A stretch of DNA of 64,000 nucleotides, taken from positions 90,299 to 154,298 of the forward strand of contig NZ_JBGFGP010000143.1 of the NCBI RefSeq assembly GCF_041224545.1, in the 5' to 3' direction. The notes beneath the pieces were generated by a model. That model saw only the letters and a program-made list of their open reading frames with translations. It was not told the DNA's origin and made no database searches. The translations under genes and the position numbers were made by a program. Below, one piece after another: positions 1 to 10,477 of this stretch; positions within the stretch are counted from its first letter, which is position 1, and each line of letters opens with the position of its first letter. This stretch comes from Sedimentitalea sp041224545. Its GTDB lineage: Bacteria > Pseudomonadota > Alphaproteobacteria > Rhodobacterales > Rhodobacteraceae.

Positions 1-360
1 GTGCGTCACTGGCACGCGTCGCCGCGCTCGGCGGTGGGCTTTCTTCTGCATGCGGGCAGCATGGACCTCGATCCGCTCGGGGCGCGGCGCAGCCTGAACA
101 TGCCGGGCCTGTCCTGCACCGTTGCCGAACAGATCGAAGCCCTGCGCGAGGTGGCCGGCGCGGACGCGGTCGGGCGTATCCGCAGAGAGCCGGACGCGGC
201 GATCATGCAGATCGTCGCCGGCTGGCCACGTGATTTCGATACGGCACGGGCGCGGGCGCTTGGGTTCGTGGCGGAATCTGAGTTTTCCGAGATCATTCGA
301 ACCTATATCGCCGAGGAACGGCTTGCTGGCCGAGTGTCGAGGAGATTGCGTGACAGGTGA
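1..360 (+). CDS. denD: D-erythronate dehydrogenase-like protein, C-terminal part (5' end outside window)
   Basis: The reading frame is open from base 1 to the TGA at 358-360, giving the last 119 residues of an NAD-dependent epimerase/dehydratase-fold protein. The stretch beginning WHASPRSAVGFLLHA and the later RREPDAAI and ARALGF segments are typical of the C-terminal substrate part of the DenD group, which oxidises D-erythronate at C2. The NAD-binding Rossmann half lies upstream of the window. The next intact gene is a UxaA-family dehydratase, which fits a sugar-acid catabolic locus. The GTG at base 1 is almost certainly not the true start. Family assignment rests on recalled motifs, and the exact substrate is inferred. 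Confidence 0.7.
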   Translation: MRHWHASPRSAVGFLLHAGSMDLDPLGARRSLNMPGLSCTVAEQIEALREVAGADAVGRIRREPDAAIMQIVAGWPRDFDTARARALGFVAESEFSEIIRTYIAEERLAGRVSRRLRDR

Positions 361-524
361 TCTCGAATTGCCTGTCGCAGCGCCCTGGCGTCCCCCGCGG
401 GCGCCCACTCAACGATGCGCGCATGTTCTTCGACATTGCGGGGAAAATAGCGGGCATAACTGCCTGGACCCACAGGGTGATGCCTTCGCGGCCAGAGTTC
501 TGCAACAACGCTTTTACGAAGTGA
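303..524 (-). pseudogene. GntR-family (FCD domain) regulator remnant
   Basis: On the minus strand a 73-codon open stretch ends with TAG at 305-303. It translates to an FCD-type ligand-domain C-terminus: AELWPRRHHPVGPG, then YARYFPRNVEEHARIVEWA, then ALRQAIRDHL, the usual ELW and EEH..I..A segments of GntR regulators. An in-frame TGA at 527-525 cuts it off, and no HTH domain or plausible start is found upstream. A neighbouring frame (to about 632) looks vaguely FCD-like, so an indel near 500-530 is possible. The 3' end overlaps the convergent denD end by 58 bases. It is probably the decayed regulator of this sugar-acid locus. Confidence 0.6.
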
Positions 525-855
525 TCATGCGCTATGTTGTCGTGCGTCCCACACTGTGGATGACCGAGGCGTCGCTCTGGATCAGCCGAACGGTCTATCC
601 GTTTTACCGTCTCCACGCGGTCCAAGGAGCCCAACCTCACCCTGTATGAGGTTACGCCACCTGCTTGATGTTCTGTCGACGCTGGCGATCATCATATTTT
701 GCCTTGCGTTGATCTGTTGCGTGTTTAGCAGTTTAGTCGCAGGTTGAGGGTATGAGAACACATCGCTGATCCGGTCCGTGCGGCTATTTCGGTGAGTGCA
801 CGCTGTCAACGGTTCCATTGATCGACCCGCACTGCGACAAAGAGGAAGAAGAGAG
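525..855. other. Intergenic stretch with decayed coding sequence
   Basis: No intact gene is supported here. The left part probably belongs to the decayed GntR regulator on the minus strand. A 33-codon plus-strand ORF at 646-747 would encode one hydrophobic segment, but its only Shine-Dalgarno-like AAGGAG lies about 16 bases from the ATG, so I do not call it. The last bases carry the purine-rich ribosome binding site of the following dehydratase gene. Confidence 0.4.
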
Positions 856-2367
856 ATGAGAGATTTCATCCGCCTTGACCCAGACGACAACGTCGTGACC
901 GCGACCCATGCGTTGCAGGCTGGCGTGCAGATAGAAGAGGTGACCACGACCGGGCTGGTTCCCTCGGGTCACAAGATCGCCACACGCCCGATCCGCAAGG
1001 GCGATCAGATCCGCAAATACGCGCAGTTCATCGGTCTCGCGTCGCAGGACATTGCGCCGGGCGAGCATGTGCATACGCATAACGTGGCCTTTCGCAACAC
1101 CGAGACGTCTTATGAATTTGGCACCGATTTGCGCCCGGTCGTTCCGGTTCCCGAGGCGCAGGTGGACAGGTTCATGGGGTATCGGCGTGCGAACGGCCGG
1201 GTCGGCACCCGTAATTATATCGCGGTGGTGACATCGGTGAACTGTTCCGCAACGGCCGCCCGCCGGATCGCGGATGCGTTCGGGCCTGATGAGATGGCGC
1301 ATTATCCGAATGTCGACGGGGTTGTGGCCTTTGTGCACGGAACCGGTTGTGGCATGGGCGGCGATGGCGAAGGGTTCGAGGCCCTGCAACGGGTGATGTG
1401 GGGCTATGCACGTCATCCGAACCATGCCGGTGTTCTCATGGTTGGGCTGGGCTGCGAGATGAACCAGATCGACTGGCTGCTTGACGCCTACGGATTGCAA
1501 CAGGGGCCGCTGTTTCAGACCATGAACATTCAGTCGGTCGCCGGACTGCAACGCACGGTCGACATGGGCATCGAAAAGGTGCGCGCGATGTTGCCGCTGG
1601 CCAACGAAGCGCGGCGCGAGCCATGCCCGGCGTCGGACCTCATGGTGGCGCTGCAATGTGGCGGGTCCGACGCCTGGTCGGGCATTACCGCCAACCCGGC
1701 GCTTGGCTACGCGAGTGACCTCCTGGCGGCGCAGGGCGGCACCGGTGTGCTCGCGGAAACGCCCGAAATCTACGGGGCCGAGCATCTCCTGACGCGACGG
1801 GCGGCGGATCGCGAGACCGGCGACAAGCTCGTGGGGCTCATTCGTTGGTGGGAAGATTACACTGCGCGCAACCGGGGCAGCATGGACAACAACCCCAGCC
1901 CGGGAAACAAGAAGGGCGGGTTGACGACCATTCTCGAAAAATCGCTTGGCGCGGCGGCCAAGGGGGGCACCAGCCCGCTGATGGGGGTTTACAAATATGC
2001 CGAACCGGTGACGGCGGCGGGTTTCACCTTCATGGACAGCCCCGGCTACGATCCGGCCAGTGTAACTGGGCAGATCGCGGGTGGGTGCAACCTCGTCGTG
2101 TTCACCACGGGGCGCGGATCGGCTTTCGGCTCGAAACCGGCCCCGACGATCAAGGTGGCGACCAACAGCGAGATGTATGCCCGCATGATCGACGACATGG
2201 ACGTCAACGCCGGTGACATGCTGACCGACGGTATCACGCTCAAGCAGAAAGGTCGCGAGATTTACGAGCTGATCCTGCGGGTCGCTTCGGGCGAACCCAG
2301 CAAGTCAGAGGCCCAGGGACTCGGGGATTACGAATTCGTTCCCTGGCAGATCGGCGCCGTGATGTAA
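856..2367 (+). CDS. UxaA-family altronate/galactarate dehydratase
   Basis: The 503-residue product belongs to the UxaA family, which dehydrates altronate or related aldonates to 2-keto-3-deoxy acids with a metal cofactor in the cytoplasm. An N-terminal SAF-type domain (about residues 1-75) precedes the long altronase domain starting at MGYRRANGRVGTRNY (about residue 107). The NCSAT, HGTGCGM and GLGCEMNQ segments carry the family's conserved cysteines. Length matches E. coli UxaA. The ATG at 856 is preferred over an in-frame 796 start because AGAGGAAGAAGAG lies directly upstream. With the DenD-like gene before it the true substrate may be another sugar acid. No uronate isomerase gene is present to confirm altronate. 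Confidence 0.85.
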   Translation: MRDFIRLDPDDNVVTATHALQAGVQIEEVTTTGLVPSGHKIATRPIRKGDQIRKYAQFIGLASQDIAPGEHVHTHNVAFRNTETSYEFGTDLRPVVPVPEAQVDRFMGYRRANGRVGTRNYIAVVTSVNCSATAARRIADAFGPDEMAHYPNVDGVVAFVHGTGCGMGGDGEGFEALQRVMWGYARHPNHAGVLMVGLGCEMNQIDWLLDAYGLQQGPLFQTMNIQSVAGLQRTVDMGIEKVRAMLPLANEARREPCPASDLMVALQCGGSDAWSGITANPALGYASDLLAAQGGTGVLAETPEIYGAEHLLTRRAADRETGDKLVGLIRWWEDYTARNRGSMDNNPSPGNKKGGLTTILEKSLGAAAKGGTSPLMGVYKYAEPVTAAGFTFMDSPGYDPASVTGQIAGGCNLVVFTTGRGSAFGSKPAPTIKVATNSEMYARMIDDMDVNAGDMLTDGITLKQKGREIYELILRVASGEPSKSEAQGLGDYEFVPWQIGAVM

Positions 2368-2405
2368 CACCTGTCGCGGACAATCCGGAGGGTCCTGCTG
2401 GAGAC

Positions 2406-2422
2406 ATCATCGTTTCGATGAT
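2406..2422. other. Short perfect hairpin downstream of the dehydratase
   Basis: ATCATCG (2406-2412) and CGATGAT (2416-2422) form a 7-bp stem with a TTT loop, about 40 bases after the dehydratase stop. It is AT-rich and has no T-run, so it is at best a weak terminator. Confidence 0.25.
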
Positions 2423-2569
2423 CCGTTTCCTGCGGTGACGAACAGGCCGATGGCCTTCACCACGATTTGAAGACCAAAGCGCGCCCATGGACAGGATACC
2501 AAAAAATTGCTGTAGTTTGCCGAGGGCGGGATGGGAGCGGTTTGGCAGGCGATTTCGCGGATGCGATAT

Positions 2570-2587
2570 TGGTTTAGCGTTAAACCA
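2570..2587. promoter_or_regulatory. Operator-like palindrome upstream of aceE
   Basis: TGGTTTA (2570-2576) and TAAACCA (2581-2587) are perfect 7-base inverted arms around GCGT. The 18-bp palindrome with a central CG resembles LacI-type operators. It lies about 195 bases before aceE in an AT-rich island that otherwise holds no gene (2368-2780). I infer a transcription factor site; the factor is not identified. Confidence 0.45.
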
Positions 2588-2729
2588 TATGTTATGCGTC
2601 AGGCGCAGGGAGGATATGCGCTCAGTGGGCTACGCGACGTAAACGGGGCATGTTAGGCACCGCGCAATCTATTGGATCGATCGATCCGGTTGGTTCTGAC
2701 TATGGGTGAAGGTTGATGATTTTAACCAT

Positions 2730-2745
2730 AGTTTAATTTTAAACT
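2730..2745. promoter_or_regulatory. AT-rich palindrome just upstream of aceE
   Basis: AGTTTAA (2730-2736) and TTAAACT (2739-2745) are perfect inverted arms with a 2-base spacer, 35 bases before the aceE ATG. The half site shares TTTAA/TTAAA with the palindrome at 2570-2587 and follows a further TTTAACC at 2721-2727. This suggests a cluster of sites for one regulator of the PDH operon. Confidence 0.4.
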
Positions 2746-2780
2746 AACGCCGCAATCATGCGGGGCAAGGGAGAGGGCAT

Positions 2781-5435
<2,655 letters not shown>

Positions 5436-5459
5436 GTGCGGGCACGAGGAGACAGAATT

Positions 5460-6740
5460 ATGGCAACTGAAGTAACCGTGCCGGATATCGGCGATTTCAA
5501 CGACGTTCCGGTGGTGAGCGTTCTCGTGAGCGTGGGCGATGTGGTCGCGCAGGAAGATCCGCTGATCGAACTGGAAAGCGACAAGGCGACGATGGAAGTG
5601 CCGAGCCCCGCTGCGGGCAAGGTGACGGAGATCAAGGTCAGTGAAGGCGACAAGGTGTCCAAGGGCAGCGTGATCATGATGGTCGAGGCCGAAGAGCAGG
5701 AAGACGAGGCAGGGGGGGCGTCCGAACCGGCCGTCGAGGCCGCTTCGGACGCTGCCGCCCCTCCAGCCGCTGCGCCCGCGGCACCGGCCGCGCCGCCGGC
5801 GGCTGCGCCTGCCGTGACGGATGCGGGATTCGGCAAGGTGCATGCCAGCCCGTCGGTGCGCGCCTTTGCCCGTCAGCTCGATGTCGATCTCAGCAAGGTC
5901 AACGGCACCGGGCGCAAGGGACGTATCCTGCGCGAGGATGTGACCAAGTACCTGAAATCATCGGCTGCGCCTGCAGCCGCTGCGGGCGGGGCGCAGGGTG
6001 GGATGGGTATCCCGCCGATCCCCGCCGTGGACTTCAGCAAGTTCGGCCCTGTCGAGGATGTGGAGATGCCGCGCATCAAGAAGCTCTCCGGACCGGCATT
6101 GCACCGTTCATGGCTCAACATTCCGCATGTCACGCATAACGAAGAGGCCGACATCACCGATCTTGACGGGTATCGGCGCGAGCTGGATGCGCAGGCCAAG
6201 GAAGACGGCTATCGCGTGACGCTGTTGAGCTTTGTCATCAAGGCGTCGGTCTCGGCGCTCAAGAAACACTGGGAGGTGAATTCGTCGATCCACCCGGACG
6301 GAGACAAGCTGATCAGGAAGGATTTCTACAACATCGGATTCGCCGCCGACACGCCGAACGGTCTGGTTGTGCCGGTGATCCGGGATGCGGACCGCAAGGG
6401 CATCATCGAGATTTCCAAGGAGTTGGGCGCGTTGTCGGCCAAGGCCCGCGAGGGCAAGCTCAAGGGCGACGACATGTCGGGGGCGACTTTCACGATCTCG
6501 TCGCTGGGCGGCATCGGCGGCACGTCGTTCACGCCGATCGTCAACGCGCCGGAGGTGGCGATCCTGGGCCTGACGCGCTCCAAGATGGCACCGGTCTGGA
6601 ATGGCGAGGATTTCGTGCCGCGCAACTTGCAGCCCCTGAGCCTGTCTTATGACCATCGGGCCATCGACGGCGCGCTGGCCGCGCGCTTCTGTGCCACGCT
6701 GAAACACCTGCTCGGCGATGTGCGCCGATTGATGCTTTAG
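5460..6740 (+). CDS. aceF: Dihydrolipoyllysine acetyltransferase (PDH E2)
   Basis: The 426-residue E2 core transfers the acetyl group from lipoate to CoA. It contains one N-terminal lipoyl domain with the ESDKATMEV lipoylation motif (lysine near residue 41), an Ala/Pro-rich linker (about 85-125), a peripheral-subunit-binding domain (ASPSVRAFARQLDVDL onward), a second linker and the catalytic domain ending in the YDHRAIDGA active-site motif. The ATG at 5460 follows GAGGAGACAG; an in-frame start at 5436 would lie at the aceE stop. A single lipoyl domain is fewer than the three of E. coli, but E3 supplies another. Confidence 0.96.
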   Translation: MATEVTVPDIGDFNDVPVVSVLVSVGDVVAQEDPLIELESDKATMEVPSPAAGKVTEIKVSEGDKVSKGSVIMMVEAEEQEDEAGGASEPAVEAASDAAAPPAAAPAAPAAPPAAAPAVTDAGFGKVHASPSVRAFARQLDVDLSKVNGTGRKGRILREDVTKYLKSSAAPAAAAGGAQGGMGIPPIPAVDFSKFGPVEDVEMPRIKKLSGPALHRSWLNIPHVTHNEEADITDLDGYRRELDAQAKEDGYRVTLLSFVIKASVSALKKHWEVNSSIHPDGDKLIRKDFYNIGFAADTPNGLVVPVIRDADRKGIIEISKELGALSAKAREGKLKGDDMSGATFTISSLGGIGGTSFTPIVNAPEVAILGLTRSKMAPVWNGEDFVPRNLQPLSLSYDHRAIDGALAARFCATLKHLLGDVRRLML

Positions 6741-6753
6741 GGAGGGCGCAGGG

Positions 6754-8499
6754 ATGGATGTCAAAGTACCCGATATCGGTGATTTTTCCGAAGTGCCCGT
6801 CGTCAGCATTCTGGTTGCTGTGGGAGATGAGGTGTCTGCCGAAGATCCGTTGATCGAGCTTGAAAGCGACAAGGCCACGATGGAGGTCCCGAGTCCGGCG
6901 GCTGGCAAGGTCGCCGAGATCAAGGTGGCAGAGGGTGACAAGGTCTCGAAAGGCAGCGTGATCCTTGTGCTGGAAGGAGCGGACTCGGACGACGCGGCCG
7001 GGCAGGGCCGCGAACCGGCAGCCGCCAAATCTGCGCCCGCTGCCGCCGCTGCGACCGGAACCGCCAGCGGTGAGGGTGAGCATCACGCAGAGGTGGTTGT
7101 GCTCGGCTCCGGGCCCGGCGGCTATACGGCCGCGTATCGTGCTGCGGATCTTGGCAAGTCGGTCATCCTGATCGAGCGCGAAGACCGTCTGGGTGGTGTT
7201 TGCCTGAACGTGGGCTGTATCCCGTCCAAGGCTCTGCTGCATGCGGCAAAGGTCATCACCGAAGCCGAGGAAATGGGTGAACACGGCATCAGTTTCGCCA
7301 AGCCCAAGGTTGATCTGGATGCGCTGCGCGGCTGGAAGGACGGGGTAGTCAGCCAGCTGACCGGCGGTCTGGACGGGCTGGCCCGCGCGCGCAAGGTCAA
7401 GGTGGTGCGCGGTACGGGAACCTTTTCGGGGCCGAACATGATCGCGGTGTCGGGCGGAGAAGACGGCGACACGACAGTCAGTTTCGACCAGTGCATCATC
7501 GCCGCCGGTTCCGAACCGGTCGAACTGCCCTTTGTCCCGCATGACGACCCGCGCGTGATGGATAGCACCGGCGCACTGGAACTTGCCGAGGTCCCGAAAC
7601 GCCTGCTGGTGCTGGGCGGTGGCATCATCGGTTTGGAGATGGCCTGTGTCTATGACGCGCTGGGTTCCAGGGTTACGGTTGTGGAGTTCATGGACCAGCT
7701 GATGCCCGGTGCGGACAAGGACATGGTCCGACCGCTGCACAAGCGCATCGAAGGCCGCTATGAGAAGATCATGCTCAAGACCAAGGTGACCGCGATGGAG
7801 GCGCTGAAAAAGGGCCTGAAAGTCACCTTTGAAGATGACAAGGGCGAGGTCACGACCGACATGTTCGACCGGGTTCTGGTTTCGGTCGGGCGGCGGCCCA
7901 ACGGCAAGCTGATCAATGCCGAAGCGGCGGGCGTCGCGGTGGACGAGCGTGGTTTCATCGCGGTCGACAACCAGCAGCGCACCGGCGTGTCGCATATCTT
8001 TGCCATCGGTGACGTGGTCGGACAGCCGATGCTGGCCCACAAGGCGGTGCACGAAGGCAAGGTCGCGGCAGAGGTTGCTGCGGGCCACAAGCGGGCGTTT
8101 GATGCGATGGTCATCCCCTCGGTTGCCTATACGGATCCGGAGGTTGCCTGGGTCGGGCTGACCGAAACGCAGGCCAAGGAAAAGGGGATCAAGGTCGGGA
8201 AAGGCGTATTTCCCTGGGCCGCGTCGGGCCGGTCATTGTCGAACGGGCGCAGCGAAGGCATGACCAAGATCCTGTTCGACCCCGAGGATGACCGCGTTGT
8301 CGGCGCGGCGATCGTCGGGACCAATGCCGGCGATCTCATCGCCGAGGCGGCGCTCGCCATCGAGATGGGCGCGGATGCCGTCGATCTTGGGCACACGATC
8401 CACCCGCATCCGACGCTCAGCGAAACGCTGAACTTTGCGGCGGAGATGTTCGAGGGCACCATTACCGATCTGATGCCGCCGAAAAAGCGCAAGAAGTAA
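6754..8499 (+). CDS. lpdA: Dihydrolipoamide dehydrogenase (PDH E3) with N-terminal lipoyl domain
   Basis: The 581-residue flavoprotein reoxidises dihydrolipoamide with NAD. Residues 1-80 form a lipoyl domain (ESDKATMEV) almost identical in design to that of aceF. An Ala-rich linker leads to the E3 fold at about residue 110 (VVVLGSGPGGYTAA, FAD-binding). The redox cysteines are in GGVCLNVGCIPSK, the NAD site is near VLGGGIIGLEMA, and the catalytic His-Glu pair is in HPHPTLSE near the C-terminus. It starts 13 bases after aceF with GGGAGGGCG upstream. The lipoyl-E3 fusion is known in several proteobacterial PDH operons. Confidence 0.96.
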   Translation: MDVKVPDIGDFSEVPVVSILVAVGDEVSAEDPLIELESDKATMEVPSPAAGKVAEIKVAEGDKVSKGSVILVLEGADSDDAAGQGREPAAAKSAPAAAAATGTASGEGEHHAEVVVLGSGPGGYTAAYRAADLGKSVILIEREDRLGGVCLNVGCIPSKALLHAAKVITEAEEMGEHGISFAKPKVDLDALRGWKDGVVSQLTGGLDGLARARKVKVVRGTGTFSGPNMIAVSGGEDGDTTVSFDQCIIAAGSEPVELPFVPHDDPRVMDSTGALELAEVPKRLLVLGGGIIGLEMACVYDALGSRVTVVEFMDQLMPGADKDMVRPLHKRIEGRYEKIMLKTKVTAMEALKKGLKVTFEDDKGEVTTDMFDRVLVSVGRRPNGKLINAEAAGVAVDERGFIAVDNQQRTGVSHIFAIGDVVGQPMLAHKAVHEGKVAAEVAAGHKRAFDAMVIPSVAYTDPEVAWVGLTETQAKEKGIKVGKGVFPWAASGRSLSNGRSEGMTKILFDPEDDRVVGAAIVGTNAGDLIAEAALAIEMGADAVDLGHTIHPHPTLSETLNFAAEMFEGTITDLMPPKKRKK

Positions 8500-8517
8500 G
8501 CGGTCATTCCGCAAGGT

Positions 8518-8623
8518 TATAGCATTTCGCGATATACCTGAATCACCTAACGCTGCCTGAAATCAAAGATTTCAACGCGTTAGGTGACGCCAGATGTTTC
8601 AAGTTAATCGCGAAACGCTTTAA
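8518..8623. repeat. 106-bp palindromic repeat, copy 1
   Basis: This sequence recurs in inverted orientation at 50074-50179 with 104 of 106 positions identical by hand alignment. Each copy is an imperfect palindrome. The outer arms carry AGCATTTCGCGAT and ATCGCGAAACGCT, the inner arms TCACCTAACGC and GCGTTAGGTGA, and the centre is TGAAATC-AAA-GATTTCA. The 3' arm has about 11 extra bases. It starts 19 bases after the lpdA stop, so the RNA could form a long hairpin there and affect transcript ends. There is no ORF inside. It looks like a REP- or MITE-type mobile palindrome. Confidence 0.85.
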
Positions 8624-8710
8624 ACAATCTATCGGGGGCGCGTCAGGCAAAGTGGCGCGCCCCGGGGTCATCGCCGCCAGAGGCACGGCATTGTTCAGAG
8701 CCGAGCCGGT

Positions 8711-9019
8711 TCAGCCAACAACGTCGCCGATGAGGATTTGCGGCTTTACATCGGTGAAGTTGGGAATATCCGCCATTACCGGGGCAGAGGCCTTCATCGC
8801 CGCGTTCATCGCATCCTGATCCGCGAATACGATTGTGGCGATCGCATAGATCGAAGGCGGCGTGTCGGGGCCGCCTGCATTGCCGCGGGTGACGAGGGTG
8901 CGCTCGATATGCGGACCCATGTGTTCTGCGACCACGTTCATGTGGGTCGAGAGGTAATAATCATAATCAAACCGTGTGCCATCCGTGATCGGATAGAGAA
9001 CCTGCAAGGATTTGGACAT
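8711..9019 (-). CDS. EthD-domain family protein
   Basis: A 102-residue protein of the EthD/dimeric alpha-beta barrel type: it opens KSLQVLYPITDGTRFDYDYYLSTHM, and the Y..YYL..HM segment is characteristic. Members are small cytoplasmic dimers of mostly unknown function, some linked to ether or aromatic degradation. The start at 9019 is chosen because TCAGGAGTTTCACG lies directly upstream; a longer frame to 9136 has no such signal. It is divergent from the AraC-type regulator at 9297, which might control it. Confidence 0.75.
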   Translation of the reverse strand: MSKSLQVLYPITDGTRFDYDYYLSTHMNVVAEHMGPHIERTLVTRGNAGGPDTPPSIYAIATIVFADQDAMNAAMKASAPVMADIPNFTDVKPQILIGDVVG

Positions 9020-9296
9020 CGTGAAACTCCTGAAAATGATGCGCTGTGCCGGGGCCATTAAGCGGTGGCAGGGCGGGGCTGTCAAAACCTGATTGTGGTG
9101 CGTGTAGCGGAAGGCGGAATTGACGGCCGGCTTCAATCCTCTTGAGTAAACCGACGCTTTTGCGCTTAACTTGACCCAAGGTCATTTGTCAGAGTGGGTT
9201 TGATGCGGGAAAAGAAATTGCGGTGTTTCGATGTGTCGGGTTGCCCGTCGCTGCCCTCTGCGCGGCCCTGTCGCGCAGGGTCGGGGCGCTGACCCG

Positions 9297-10316
9297 ATGC
9301 CGACACAGCTTTATCGTCACGGGGCCATCTATGCCAAGTCATTGGCGGAATACCTGCTGAGCCACGGCTATAGCCAGAGCCAGGTGTTCTCGGGCACGGC
9401 CTTTGGCGCTGATCTGCTGGCGCAGGAGCGCCCGTTCGCGGAATTTCCGGATATTGCCGATTTTTTCGAGCACGCGGCGCAATTGACAGGCAATGATATT
9501 CTCGGGTTTACCGTCGGCACCGAGTTTGACATGCGGCGCACCGGCTTGCTCTGCTATGTCGGGTTGTCTTCGCCGACGGTGCGGGATTTCATCAAGAACT
9601 TCGCGCGCTATCGCCGGGTGTTCTCGGATGTGGTGGAGCTCGATGAATCCCAGCTTGAGCAGTCAAGCGTGCTGTCGTGGTATTTTCGCGTTCCGGCGAG
9701 GGTCGAACGGCGGCAACTGGTCGAATTCGGTGCCACGGGCATCCTGTCGGGGCTGGAACGCGCGGCTGGTCAGAAATTGCAATTGCGACGGGTTTGCTTT
9801 CGACATCTGCGCAAGACGCACATCGACGTTATCGAACGCTATCTGGGCTGCCGTGTGGTATTCGGTGCGGCCACCAACACCTACTTTTTCGAACCCGCTA
9901 CACTGGATCTTCCGTTGGCAACGGCGGATCACGAGCTTTATTCCGTCCTGCGACAATACGCAGAAGAGGTTCTGGAGCGGGAACGCTGCAACAGTTCCAT
10001 GTTTATCGTGGATGTGGAACGCGCCATCGCCGCGCGGCTGTCAGCGGGCGAGGCGCGGCAGGAACTGGTGGCGCGTGACCTCGGGCTCAGTTCGCGCACG
10101 CTCGCGCGGCGGCTGGCGCAAGAGGACACCACGTTTTTTCGTACGCTCAGCGATCTTCGTGAAAGCCTTGCCATCAGCTATCTCAGGAACAGCGATCTCG
10201 GGCTTGGAGAAATCGCGTATTTGCTGGGCTATTCCAACATGAGCAGCTTTGCAGATGCCTTCAAACGCTGGGTCGGGATGAGTCCGGGCAGATATCGGGC
10301 AACGACAGAAACCTGA
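9297..10316 (+). CDS. AraC-family transcriptional regulator
   Basis: The 339-residue protein has an N-terminal ligand-binding region of the arabinose-binding/OruR-like class (about residues 15-200) and a C-terminal double helix-turn-helix. The latter spans about 240-335, with LGLSSRTLARRLAQE and the second-helix signature LGYSNMSSFADAFKRW before GMSPGRYR. The ATG at 9297 is the first methionine giving a normal N-terminus; a longer frame to 9231 exists and no strong ribosome site distinguishes them. The target is unknown; candidates are the divergent EthD-like gene or the gap gene 160 bases downstream. Confidence 0.85.
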   Translation: MPTQLYRHGAIYAKSLAEYLLSHGYSQSQVFSGTAFGADLLAQERPFAEFPDIADFFEHAAQLTGNDILGFTVGTEFDMRRTGLLCYVGLSSPTVRDFIKNFARYRRVFSDVVELDESQLEQSSVLSWYFRVPARVERRQLVEFGATGILSGLERAAGQKLQLRRVCFRHLRKTHIDVIERYLGCRVVFGAATNTYFFEPATLDLPLATADHELYSVLRQYAEEVLERERCNSSMFIVDVERAIAARLSAGEARQELVARDLGLSSRTLARRLAQEDTTFFRTLSDLRESLAISYLRNSDLGLGEIAYLLGYSNMSSFADAFKRWVGMSPGRYRATTET

Positions 10317-10326
10317 ATTGTTGATC

Positions 10327-10358
10327 GCGGTCCGGTGGTTCTCTTCTCGGGGGACCGC
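10327..10358 (+). terminator. Possible hairpin terminator of the AraC-type gene
   Basis: GCGGTCC (10327-10333) and GGACCGC (10352-10358) form a 7-bp stem eleven bases after the regulator stop. There is no following T-run, so termination by this element alone is uncertain. Confidence 0.3.
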
Positions 10359-10418
10359 CGCGTCGCTGCCTGATCCGCAATTGGATCTGGTCAGGTGGGG
10401 CAACCGGTGCTATTGCGA

Positions 10419-10432
10419 TGTTAGCGCTACCA
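10419..10432. promoter_or_regulatory. LacI-type operator-like site upstream of gap
   Basis: TGTTAGCGCTACCA is a near-palindrome with central TAGCGCTA; one position differs between the arms (TGTTAGC versus TGGTAGC). It closely resembles the TGTTA-N4-TAACA operators of LacI-family sugar regulators. Rhodobacterales use such a factor (CceR) on central carbon genes, so regulation of gap by a CceR-like protein is a reasonable inference. The factor itself is not in this window. Confidence 0.45.
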
Positions 10433-10477
10433 CAAGTCTTAACCATAGGCAAAGCTCCTATAGGAAGGAGAAAGAAA

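Noticed and set aside
646..747. 33-codon ORF encoding a single hydrophobic segment
   Set aside because: The only Shine-Dalgarno-like sequence is about 16 bases from the ATG and the surrounding region is decayed DNA; not enough to call a gene.
2046..2243. Minus-strand frames inside the UxaA-family gene
   Set aside because: Shadows of a strongly biased coding strand without independent start signals.
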